DNA of 5,774 bases from an uncultured Achromobacter sp. (GTDB lineage: Bacteria > Pseudomonadota > Gammaproteobacteria > Burkholderiales > Burkholderiaceae_B), in the NCBI GenBank assembly GCA_913775005.1, contig CAJYKY010000071.1, positions 1 through 5,774 on the forward strand, read 5' to 3'. Numbering within the stretch: the stretch's first letter is position 1; each line of letters begins with the position of its first letter. The notes under the pieces are model-generated. The model searched no databases. It was not told where the DNA came from and saw only the letters and a list, made by a program, of their open reading frames with translations. Below, one piece after another: positions 1 to 5,640 of this stretch. A program made the translations under genes and the position numbers.

Positions 1-95
1 ATCCGGCCAGCAGCCCGCTGTCCAGCAACGCAAAGCGCTTTGCCAGCGTGCTGAAGGCGCTGATCAAGCAGGCGCAGAAAGACGCCCCTTACTGA
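1..95 (+). CDS. C-terminal end of an unidentified protein (partial)
   Basis: About 30 codons of an open frame run in from the left edge and stop at TGA 93-95. Nearly every codon ends in G or C, as in the confident genes here, which supports real coding; the other two + frames have a stop or poor codon use. The tail contains NAKRFASVLKALIKQAQK, which looks like an amphipathic basic helix, and ends in DAPY. The final helix resembles the C-terminus of some LysR-type regulators, and such a regulator beside a catabolic cassette would make sense, but 30 residues cannot establish a family. The gene converges on pxpA and their ends overlap by 7 bases (89-95), leaving no room for a terminator between them. 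Confidence 0.6.
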   Translation, partial: PASSPLSSNAKRFASVLKALIKQAQKDAPY

Positions 96-865
96 AAGTC
101 CAGCTGCGAAATCGGCCGCAGGCGCACACCTTCGGCCAGCAGTGCGTCGCGCACGGCCTGCGCGATGGCTACGCCTTGCGGGTTGTCGCCATGCACGCAG
201 ATCGTATGCACGGGCATCGCCACCACCTTGCCGCCCACCGTTCGTATCGCCTGTTCCCGCACCATACGCAGCGCCTGCGCGGCTGCGGCCACCGGGTCAT
301 GAATCACCGCGCCGGGTTCGCTGCGCGGCAGCGTCAGGCCGTTGTCGCCATACAGCCGATCGGCAAACACTTCACATGCCACGCGGATGCCCGCCCGGCG
401 CGCGGCGCGTTCCGTTTCATTGTGCGGCGTACACACCAGCACCAGTTCCGGGTCCAGCGCACGCATCGCCCACGTCAGCGCTTCGGACAATGCGCGGTCC
501 TCGAAGGCCTGCGTGGCCAACGCGCCATGCAGCTTCACATGCGACACGCGATGCCCTGCCGCGCGCGCCATGCCCTGCATCGCCGCGATCTGGTACGCAA
601 TCATGTCGCCAATCGCCTGCGGGCTATCGCCCGTAATCTTGCGCCGGCCGAATCCCCACAGATCGTTAAAGCCAGGATGCGCGCCCACATCTATGCCCCG
701 TTTTAGGGCAGATGCCGCCGTTTGGTGCATGACCGAGGCATCGCCACCGTGAAAACCGCAGGCCACATTGGCCGACGTGATGAGGTCCAGCATGGCCTCG
801 TCCGCGCCAATTTTGTAGGCGCCAAAGCTCTCTCCCAGGTCGGAATTGAGGTCTACGTCATACAT
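89..865 (-). CDS. pxpA: 5-oxoprolinase subunit A (LamB/YcsF family)
   Basis: This 258-residue cytoplasmic protein has the usual length for LamB/YcsF proteins. With PxpB and PxpC, family members catalyse ATP-dependent opening of 5-oxo-L-proline to L-glutamate. Visible family motifs, in order: DLNSDLGESFG (5-15), SANVACGFHGGD (31-42), GAHPGFNDLWGFGRR (61-75), HVKLHGALAT (109-118), EVFADRLY (165-172) and ICVHGDNP (222-229). The acidic and histidine residues lie where the family's metal- or substrate-binding positions are expected. The ATG at 865-863 is chosen because the protein then begins directly with the conserved MYDVDLNSDLGE block and a GGAG Shine-Dalgarno lies 8 bases upstream (874-877). 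The open frame continues to 1129, but that part only mirrors the binding-protein gene. One oddity is KLHGALAT where E. coli PxpA has, from memory, KPHGMLYN. It is divergent from the transporter-pxpBC operon and probably shares its control region. Confidence 0.93.
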   Translation of the reverse strand: MYDVDLNSDLGESFGAYKIGADEAMLDLITSANVACGFHGGDASVMHQTAASALKRGIDVGAHPGFNDLWGFGRRKITGDSPQAIGDMIAYQIAAMQGMARAAGHRVSHVKLHGALATQAFEDRALSEALTWAMRALDPELVLVCTPHNETERAARRAGIRVACEVFADRLYGDNGLTLPRSEPGAVIHDPVAAAAQALRMVREQAIRTVGGKVVAMPVHTICVHGDNPQGVAIAQAVRDALLAEGVRLRPISQLDFQ

Positions 866-899
866 GTGAAGGACTCCGAAAAAAAGCGAATGTCGATGT

Positions 900-906
900 T
901 TGGCAT
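900..906 (+). promoter_or_regulatory. Extra operator half-site (TTGGCAT)
   Basis: TTGGCAT at 900-906 repeats the first seven bases of the left arm of the large palindrome, which starts at 911. The two copies are in the same orientation and start 11 bases apart, about one helical turn. This gives a half-site order of forward, forward, reverse. The spacing would let a second regulator subunit or dimer bind the same DNA face. It is read directly from the sequence; the regulatory role is inferred. Confidence 0.45.
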
Positions 907-910
907 ACCG

Positions 911-933
911 TTGGCATGCAATTTGCATGCCAA
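911..933. promoter_or_regulatory. Perfect 23-base palindromic operator candidate
   Basis: The left arm TTGGCATGCAA (911-921) and right arm TTGCATGCCAA (923-933) are exact reverse complements around a single T at 922. Each arm also contains the self-complementary GCATGC. A perfect 11-bp inverted repeat midway between two divergent genes is the classic form of a site for a dimeric repressor or activator that controls both directions. There is no T-run on either side, so it is unlikely to be a terminator. The regulator is not encoded in the visible part of the window, except possibly by the gene ending at 95. GntR-, LysR- or TetR-type regulators could all bind such a site, and the sequence alone does not choose between them. 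Confidence 0.7.
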
Positions 934-963
934 GGACTTGCTGAGGCGATATGCCCAGGATCG

Positions 964-977
964 GGGCAGGTCTGCCC
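964..977. repeat. Short perfect palindrome in the leader of the transporter operon
   Basis: GGGCAG (964-969) and CTGCCC (972-977) are exact reverse complements separated by GT. The site lies 33 bases before the binding-protein ATG. It could be a second protein-binding site downstream of the promoter, or a small leader hairpin in the mRNA with five pairs around a four-base loop. It shares no sequence with the 911-933 site. A six-base arm in GC-rich DNA may also arise by chance. Confidence 0.35.
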
Positions 978-1010
978 ATCGCGTTTTTCTTCTCGAACGG
1001 AGTCCAAGCA

Positions 1011-2072
1011 ATGAATCTCAAATGGAAGAACGTCACGTGCGCCATCGCCGCCACCGTGGCGCTGGCATCGGGCGTGGCATCGGGCGCAGCACATGCCGCC
1101 GAACTCAATTTTGCAAGCTGGGGCGGCAACTACCAGGGCGCCATCCGTGACGCCTGGCTCAAGCCCTTCTCCAAGGAAACCGGCATCGCCATCCATGAAG
1201 ACACCGACCCGCAAGTGGCGAAGATCCGCGCCATGATCGACACCAAGTCGGTCACGTGGGACGTCGTGACTGAGAACAGCGCCCGCCTCACGCGCGGCAT
1301 CAAGCTGGGCGTGTTTGAAAAGATCACGCCCGACATGGTCAAGCAGGATCACGTCATTGCCAACGCGCGTAACGACTACGGCGTGCCCTCGGAAATCTTC
1401 TCGACCAACATCGGCTTTTCCACGCAGGCCTTTCCCGCAGGCAAGCCGCAACCCAGCACCTTCGCCGACTTCTGGGACGTGAAGAAATTCCCCGGCAAGC
1501 GCACCTTGCAAGACGACCCGGCCACGGTGATCGAAGCTGCGCTGATCGCCGATGGCGTGGCGCCCGCCGACGTCTACAAGGTGCTGGGCACCAAGGAAGG
1601 GCTGGACCGCGCATTCAAGAAGATCGAAGAGATCAAGCCCCATGTGGCGCGCTGGTGGAAGAGCGGCGCCGAGCCCGTCAATGCGCTGGGCAGCGGTGAA
1701 GTCGTGATGGCGTTGGGCTGGAACGGCCGCTTCCAGGCCGGCATCGACTCGGGCCTGCCCATTGCGATGGGCTGGGGCGACAGCATCGCGCAAGTCGGCT
1801 ACTTCGCCATCGTCAAGGGTTCGCCCAACCGCGATGCGGCCATCAAGCTCTTGAACTTCATGATCCAGCCGAAGAACCAGGCTGAGTTCAGCAAGTACAT
1901 CGCCTACGGTCCCACCACCGAAGCTGCGCTGCCCCTGATTGACGCCAAGCGCCTGGAACGCCTGCCGTCGACCACCGAGCGCCTGAAGAACAGCATCTTC
2001 CTGAATTCGGATTTCTGGGACACGAACGGCCCCGCCATCACCGAGCGCTACAACCAGGTCCGCGCCCGCTGA
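1011..2072 (+). CDS. Periplasmic substrate-binding protein, PotD-like (ABC importer)
   Basis: This 353-residue protein captures the substrate in the periplasm and delivers it to the membrane permease. Residues 1-29 form a Sec signal peptide: a basic start (MNLKWK), a hydrophobic Ala/Val-rich core, and a likely cleavage site AHA/AEL after residue 29, leaving a mature protein of about 324 residues. It is not a lipoprotein, because the only cysteine near the N-terminus (C10) lies early in the core. The opening of the mature chain, with SWGGNYQGA (36-44), PFSKETGI (52-59) and TWDVV (82-86), is typical of the spermidine/putrescine-type binding proteins (COG0687 group). The ATG at 1011 has CGGAG at 998-1002, eight bases upstream, and puts the signal peptide at the very N-terminus. 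The neighbouring permease and ATPase complete the importer. Family is clear; substrate is not readable from sequence. PotD-like proteins bind polyamines, amino acid derivatives and other small molecules, and the flanking pxp genes point to 5-oxoproline or a similar compound. Confidence 0.93.
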   Translation: MNLKWKNVTCAIAATVALASGVASGAAHAAELNFASWGGNYQGAIRDAWLKPFSKETGIAIHEDTDPQVAKIRAMIDTKSVTWDVVTENSARLTRGIKLGVFEKITPDMVKQDHVIANARNDYGVPSEIFSTNIGFSTQAFPAGKPQPSTFADFWDVKKFPGKRTLQDDPATVIEAALIADGVAPADVYKVLGTKEGLDRAFKKIEEIKPHVARWWKSGAEPVNALGSGEVVMALGWNGRFQAGIDSGLPIAMGWGDSIAQVGYFAIVKGSPNRDAAIKLLNFMIQPKNQAEFSKYIAYGPTTEAALPLIDAKRLERLPSTTERLKNSIFLNSDFWDTNGPAITERYNQVRAR

Positions 2073-2094
2073 TCCGCCACTTCTCCTACCCAGA

Positions 2095-2114
2095 CGCCGG
2101 CGTGCGCGCCGGCG
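2095..2114 (+). promoter_or_regulatory. Intercistronic GC-rich stem-loop between binding-protein and permease genes
   Basis: CGCCGGCG (2095-2102) and CGCCGGCG (2107-2114) pair perfectly over 8 bp around the loop TGCG. The hairpin begins 23 bases after the binding-protein stop and ends 10 bases before the permease ATG. It is followed by a C-run rather than a T-run, so it is not a standard intrinsic terminator. In many importer operons such a structure protects the 3' end of the binding-protein mRNA and lowers permease expression, giving excess binding protein. Its closeness to the permease start, which has no clear Shine-Dalgarno, means it could also hinder ribosome entry. Confidence 0.55.
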
Positions 2115-2124
2115 CCCCCCTGCC

Positions 2125-3831
2125 ATGACTACGAGCACCGACGCCCTACCCATGCCCGCTGCACGACTCCGTCCGGCCGCTGCGCGCCGGCGCGGCCGCG
2201 TAGCGGCTCTTGCTGCCTTACCGCTGCTGTTGTTCCTGCTGCTGTTCTTCGCCGGTCCCATCGGCGGCCTGCTCAGTAACGGATTCAAGGGCGAGGACGG
2301 CGGCCTCACGCTGGCGCATTACCGCCATCTGCTGGACACCCCGATCTATCGCATCGTGCTGGGCAACACCTTCACGATTGCCGCCGCCGTCACCGTGGCC
2401 TGCGTGGTGTTGAGCTACCCCTTGGCCTACCTGATGGCCACCGTGTCGCCGACCGTGGCGCGCGTGCTGTTCTTCGCGGTGCTGTTGCCCTTCTGGTCCA
2501 GCGCCCTGGTGCGCACATCGGCGTGGATTGCGCTGCTGGGCAAGAACGGGCCGCTCAATACGCTGCTGACCACCGTGGGCATTCTGGATCAGCCCATGGC
2601 GTTTCTGTATAACTTCACCGGCGTGATGGTCGGCATGACGCATGTGCTCATGCCGTTTGTCGTACTGCCGTTGTATGCCTCGTTCCGGTCGCTGGACGGC
2701 AGTCTGGTGCAGGCGGCGCAGAGTCTGGGCGCAGGTTCGGCGGGCATCTTCAGCAAGGTGATCCTGCCGCTGACCAGCCCCGGCGCGGTCGCGGGCGGCA
2801 TCATCGTCTTCATGAACGCGGTCGGCTATTACATTACGCCGTCGCTGATGGGCGGCCCCGCCCAGCGCATGGCGGCCGAACTCATCTCGCACAACATCAC
2901 CGAAGAATTGAACTGGGGGCTGGCGTCCGCGCTGGCCGGCGTGCTGCTGGTGACCGTGCTGCTGTCGCTGTGGCTGTTCAACCGTCTCTTCGGCCTGAAC
3001 AATCTGATCAGCGCAAGCTCAGGCAAAGGCAGCAACCAGTCGGGCTACCGCCGCACGCCAGGTGGGCGCGTGGCCGCGCTGCTGGGCGTGGCCTGCGCGA
3101 TCTTCCTGCTGTTGCCCATCGTCGTCGTTATCCCGATGAGCTTTGGCACCACCGACTTCCCGATCTTTCCGCCGCCCAGCTATGGCCTGCGTTGGTACGA
3201 AAACTTTTTTACTGACGGCAAGTGGCTGGCAGCGCTGGCTTCCAGCACCAAGATCGCTATCGTGGTGACGCTGCTTGCCACCGCGCTTGGCACGGCCGCC
3301 GCGCTGGGTGTCAGCCGGCTGGCCACGCGCCGCCAAGGCTGGCTGGATGCCTTCTTCATCATTCCGATGTCGGTGCCGGCCATCGTCACCGCCGTGGCGC
3401 TGTACTACCTGTTCGCGCCCATCGGCTGGGTAGCGAACTCGATGGCGGTGGTGCTGGGCCACACGGTGCTGGCCGCGCCCTATGTCTACATCACCATGCG
3501 CGCCGCGTTGCGCAGCCTGGATCCGAACCTGGAGCTGGCCGCGCTGGGCATGGGCGCATCGTGGCCACGGATGTTCCGGCTGGTGATGCTGCCCGCACTG
3601 ATTCCCAGCCTGGTCGGCGGCGCGGTGTTCGCGTTTGTGAGTTCGTTCGACGACGTCGTCATGGCGCTGTTCCTGACCACGATCCGCAACCGCACCCTGC
3701 CCAAACTGATGTTCGAAGGCCTGGCCAACGACTTCGATCCCACCGTTATCTCGGCCTCTTGCCTGCTGGTTGGGGCGACGGCGCTGATTCTGCTTGCCAA
3801 CCTGCTGCTGCGCAGGAAGAAGGAAGACTGA
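2125..3831 (+). CDS. ABC transporter permease, fused two-domain (PotB-PotC-like)
   Basis: This 568-residue inner-membrane protein forms the whole translocation pore of the importer. It is about twice the length of a single PotB- or PotC-type permease (roughly 265-285 residues) and carries two permease domains. Domain one (about 25-292) has hydrophobic segments near 27-50, 78-105, 112-136, 160-185, 221-243 and 267-288. Domain two (about 314-564) has them near 316-338, 375-397, 408-430, 436-456, 495-516 and 541-562. Each half has an EAA-type ATPase-docking loop: QAAQSLGAGSAG followed by ILP (196-215), with Q in place of E, and ELAALGMGASW followed by MLP (470-490). SFDDVVMALFLT (507-518) is PotC-like. 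A polar linker (about 294-312) joins the halves, and RRKKED ends the protein on the likely cytoplasmic side. The start at 2125 lacks a clear Shine-Dalgarno; 2152 is an alternative that would keep all membrane segments. The stop is one base from the ATPase start. Confidence 0.93.
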   Translation: MTTSTDALPMPAARLRPAAARRRGRVAALAALPLLLFLLLFFAGPIGGLLSNGFKGEDGGLTLAHYRHLLDTPIYRIVLGNTFTIAAAVTVACVVLSYPLAYLMATVSPTVARVLFFAVLLPFWSSALVRTSAWIALLGKNGPLNTLLTTVGILDQPMAFLYNFTGVMVGMTHVLMPFVVLPLYASFRSLDGSLVQAAQSLGAGSAGIFSKVILPLTSPGAVAGGIIVFMNAVGYYITPSLMGGPAQRMAAELISHNITEELNWGLASALAGVLLVTVLLSLWLFNRLFGLNNLISASSGKGSNQSGYRRTPGGRVAALLGVACAIFLLLPIVVVIPMSFGTTDFPIFPPPSYGLRWYENFFTDGKWLAALASSTKIAIVVTLLATALGTAAALGVSRLATRRQGWLDAFFIIPMSVPAIVTAVALYYLFAPIGWVANSMAVVLGHTVLAAPYVYITMRAALRSLDPNLELAALGMGASWPRMFRLVMLPALIPSLVGGAVFAFVSSFDDVVMALFLTTIRNRTLPKLMFEGLANDFDPTVISASCLLVGATALILLANLLLRRKKED

Positions 3832-3832
3832 T

Positions 3833-4876
3833 ATGCAAACCGCTTACGACATCCGCCCGCCACGTCCGCCCGAGCGCCAGGGCAAAGAATTGGTCATGAC
3901 CGGCATCCACAAGCGCTACGGCGATTCGGTGGCGCTGCCCGAGGTCGACCTGACGGTCGCGCGCGGTGAGTTCTGCACGCTGCTGGGCGCGTCCGGTTCG
4001 GGCAAGACCACGTTGTTGAAGATCATTGCCGGCTTCGAATCACCCGATGCGGGCATCGTGAAGATCGGCGGCCGCGACGTCACGCACACGCCGATTTCGG
4101 ATCGCAACATCGGCATGGTCTTTCAGAACTACGCGCTGTTCCCGCACATGAGCGTGTTCGAGAACGTGGCCTTCGCCCTGCGCATGCGGCGCCTGAATGA
4201 AGACGACATCCGCCGCCGCGTGCTGGAAGCGCTGGAGCTGGTCAGCCTGGTGCCGCTGCAAGACCGCAAGCCGGGCGCGCTATCGGGCGGCCAGCAACAA
4301 CGCGTGGCCTTGGCACGCGCGCTGGTATTCACGCCAGACATCCTGTTGATGGACGAGCCGTTGGGCGCGCTGGACAAGAACCTGCGCCAGGCCATCCAGT
4401 TGCAACTGCGCCGCCTGCATCAAGACCTGGGGCTGACGGTGGTGTTTGTGACGCACGATCAGGAAGAAGCGATGAACCTGTCCGATCGCATCGTGATTCT
4501 GGAGCAGGGCCGCATCGTTGAAACCGGGTCGCCCGAAGGCTTGTACCGCCAGCCGGCCAGCGCCTTCGTGGCAGGCTTTCTGGGCGAATGCAATTTTCTT
4601 CCGGCCGCAGGCGCCAGCACCGAAGCTACCCTGGGCGTGCGGCCCGAACACCTGCGGCTGGGCAGCCAGCTGGGCGGCGCGGACGTGCGCCACACTGGCA
4701 AGGTCGTGGCCGCCACGTTCTGCGGCCTGCACTGGAAGGTGTTCATCGAAGCCTACGACCGCGTCATCCTGGCGTATGCGCCACTGGGCATCGATGCCGC
4801 CGAGCGGACGACGGGTCAGTCCGTCACGTGGGGCTTTCACCCCAGCGACGCGATGGAATTTGCCGCCGCAGCATGA
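3833..4876 (+). CDS. ABC transporter ATP-binding protein, PotA-like
   Basis: This 347-residue cytoplasmic ATPase powers the importer, probably as a homodimer docked on the two loops of the fused permease. All catalytic motifs are intact: Walker A GASGSGKTT (52-60), Q-loop glutamine 98, signature LSGGQQQRVA (150-159), Walker B ILLMDEP (170-176), D-loop GALD (178-181) and switch histidine 208 in THDQEE. Residues about 267-343, with LGVRPEHLRL (267-276), form the C-terminal TOBE-type regulatory domain typical of the spermidine/putrescine and iron ATPase group. The ATG at 3833 is chosen because AAGGAAG ends six bases upstream (3820-3826) and it starts one base after the permease stop. The longer open frame from 3794 would overlap the permease and add a Cys/Arg-rich piece unlike the family. 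The first 18 residues are a proline- and arginine-rich tail with no recognised motif. Its stop overlaps the pxpB start (ATGA, 4873-4876). Confidence 0.95.
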   Translation: MQTAYDIRPPRPPERQGKELVMTGIHKRYGDSVALPEVDLTVARGEFCTLLGASGSGKTTLLKIIAGFESPDAGIVKIGGRDVTHTPISDRNIGMVFQNYALFPHMSVFENVAFALRMRRLNEDDIRRRVLEALELVSLVPLQDRKPGALSGGQQQRVALARALVFTPDILLMDEPLGALDKNLRQAIQLQLRRLHQDLGLTVVFVTHDQEEAMNLSDRIVILEQGRIVETGSPEGLYRQPASAFVAGFLGECNFLPAAGASTEATLGVRPEHLRLGSQLGGADVRHTGKVVAATFCGLHWKVFIEAYDRVILAYAPLGIDAAERTTGQSVTWGFHPSDAMEFAAAA

Positions 4877-5640
4877 CTAGCGCCACGCCTTTCCCTGGCA
4901 GCGACAACGCGCCGCGCATACTGACGGCAGGCGATTGCACGCTGCTGGTCGAATTCGCCAACCGTATCGACGCCGATACCAATGCGCGCGTGCTGGCGTT
5001 GGCGCGGGCGTTGCGGGCACGGCTGCGCACCACGCAAGGTCTGTTGGGCGTAGTGCCCGCCTATCGTTCACTAAGCGTGCAATTCGATCCGCTGCTGATC
5101 AGCCACGCGCAGGTGCGTGAAGTGATTACGCGTTGCCTGGACATGCCGGTCATAGCCAGCGACGCCGCGCCGCGCCGCTGGGACGTGCCCGTCTGCTATG
5201 GCGGCGCGCACGGTGAAGACCTGCACGCGCTGGCGGAACACCATCAGCTGGACCCGGCGCAGGTCATCGCGCGCCACTGCGCGCCGGTGTATCGCGTGTT
5301 CATGGTGGGGTTTCTGCCCGGCTTTGCCTATCTGGGCGAACTCGATCCCATCCTGCACACGCCACGCCGCGCCCTGCCGCGCCCGCATACGCCTGCCGGC
5401 AGCGTGAACATCGGCGGCCAGCAAACCGCCATCGCCTCGGTGCCTGGCCCCAGCGGCTGGCACTTGATCGGGCGCACGCCGTGGCGCAGTTTTGACTTGC
5501 GCCACGCGCAGCCCTTTCTGTTTGAAGCGGGCGACGAGATCGTGTTCACGCCGATCAACGAAGACGAATTCGCGCGGATCAATGCCTTGCATGATGATCC
5601 CCATTTCCGGCCGCAGCCACGCACGGGAGGCCATTCATGA
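4873..5640 (+). CDS. pxpB: 5-oxoprolinase subunit B (KipI/PxpB family)
   Basis: This 255-residue cytoplasmic protein is the B subunit of prokaryotic 5-oxoprolinase; PxpB and PxpC form a complex that works with PxpA. Relatives are often labelled allophanate hydrolase subunit 1 or kinase inhibitor KipI. Family hallmarks are VPVCYGGAHGEDL (105-117), YRVFMVGFLPGFAYLGELD (140-158), PAGSVNIGGQQTAI (174-187) and PGPSGWHLIGRTP (191-203). The N-terminal part (about 14-95) is the usual KipI-type alpha/beta region, with GDCTLLVEF at 20-28. The start at 4873 overlaps the ATPase stop as ATGA. There is no strong Shine-Dalgarno, so translation is probably coupled to the ATPase gene. The upstream extension of this open frame to 4588 mirrors the ATPase gene and is rejected. 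The tail after about residue 240 is polar and poorly conserved-looking. The physical coupling to the ATPase gene is the main evidence that importer and enzyme act together. Confidence 0.94.
   Translation: MTSATPFPGSDNAPRILTAGDCTLLVEFANRIDADTNARVLALARALRARLRTTQGLLGVVPAYRSLSVQFDPLLISHAQVREVITRCLDMPVIASDAAPRRWDVPVCYGGAHGEDLHALAEHHQLDPAQVIARHCAPVYRVFMVGFLPGFAYLGELDPILHTPRRALPRPHTPAGSVNIGGQQTAIASVPGPSGWHLIGRTPWRSFDLRHAQPFLFEAGDEIVFTPINEDEFARINALHDDPHFRPQPRTGGHS
5625..5630 (+). promoter_or_regulatory. Strong ribosome binding site for pxpC
   Basis: GGGAGG lies six bases before the ATG at 5637 and inside the last codons of pxpB. It supports that ATG as the pxpC start. It also suggests pxpC can recruit ribosomes itself as well as through the ATGA overlap, unlike pxpB. 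Confidence 0.75.

Larger units (their letters stand above)
866..1010. promoter_or_regulatory. Divergent intergenic control region
   Basis: These 145 bases separate the start of pxpA (minus) from the start of the binding-protein gene (plus), so both promoters must lie here or within the flanking genes. The region is more AT-rich than the genes around it and holds the inverted repeat at 911-933, an extra half-site at 900-906 and a smaller palindrome at 964-977. Promoter boxes are weak. On the + strand, TTGCAT (923-928) with CGATAT (947-952) is a possible -35/-10 pair at 18-base spacing. On the - strand, TTGGCA (933-928) with CGGTAT (910-905) is possible at 17-base spacing. Either would place the operator on top of a promoter. 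These boxes match consensus poorly and are only suggestions. Confidence 0.75.

Noticed and set aside
911..933. Palindrome as an intrinsic terminator
   Set aside because: There is no T-run on either side, and it sits between two divergent gene starts where no transcript should end.
951..1010. Earlier in-frame ATG for the binding protein
   Set aside because: It would place 20 residues in front of an otherwise ideal signal peptide. The ATG at 1011 has a well-spaced CGGAG.
866..1129. N-terminal extension of pxpA to the far upstream start
   Set aside because: It would run through the operator and into the binding-protein gene. The conserved family start MYDVDLNSDLGE has its own GGAG site 8 bases upstream.
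858..2309. Long minus-strand open frame of 483 codons opposite the binding-protein gene
   Set aside because: It is the antisense shadow of a clear GC-rich gene. The translation is Arg/Ala/Gly-rich with no family motifs, and the opposite strand has a signal peptide and conserved binding-protein motifs.
3200..3210. A4-C-T6 run in the permease as a frameshift or slippage site
   Set aside because: The reading frame stays intact with normal permease sequence on both sides. The run is short, and no alternative frame gives a meaningful product.
3019..3462. Minus-strand open frames under the permease and ATPase genes
   Set aside because: They are His/Gln/Arg-rich shadow translations with no ribosome sites or motifs, lying opposite confident genes.
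4588..4872. Upstream extension of the pxpB frame
   Set aside because: It overlaps the ATPase C-terminal domain, which has intact family motifs. The extension is Arg/Gly/Pro-rich shadow sequence.
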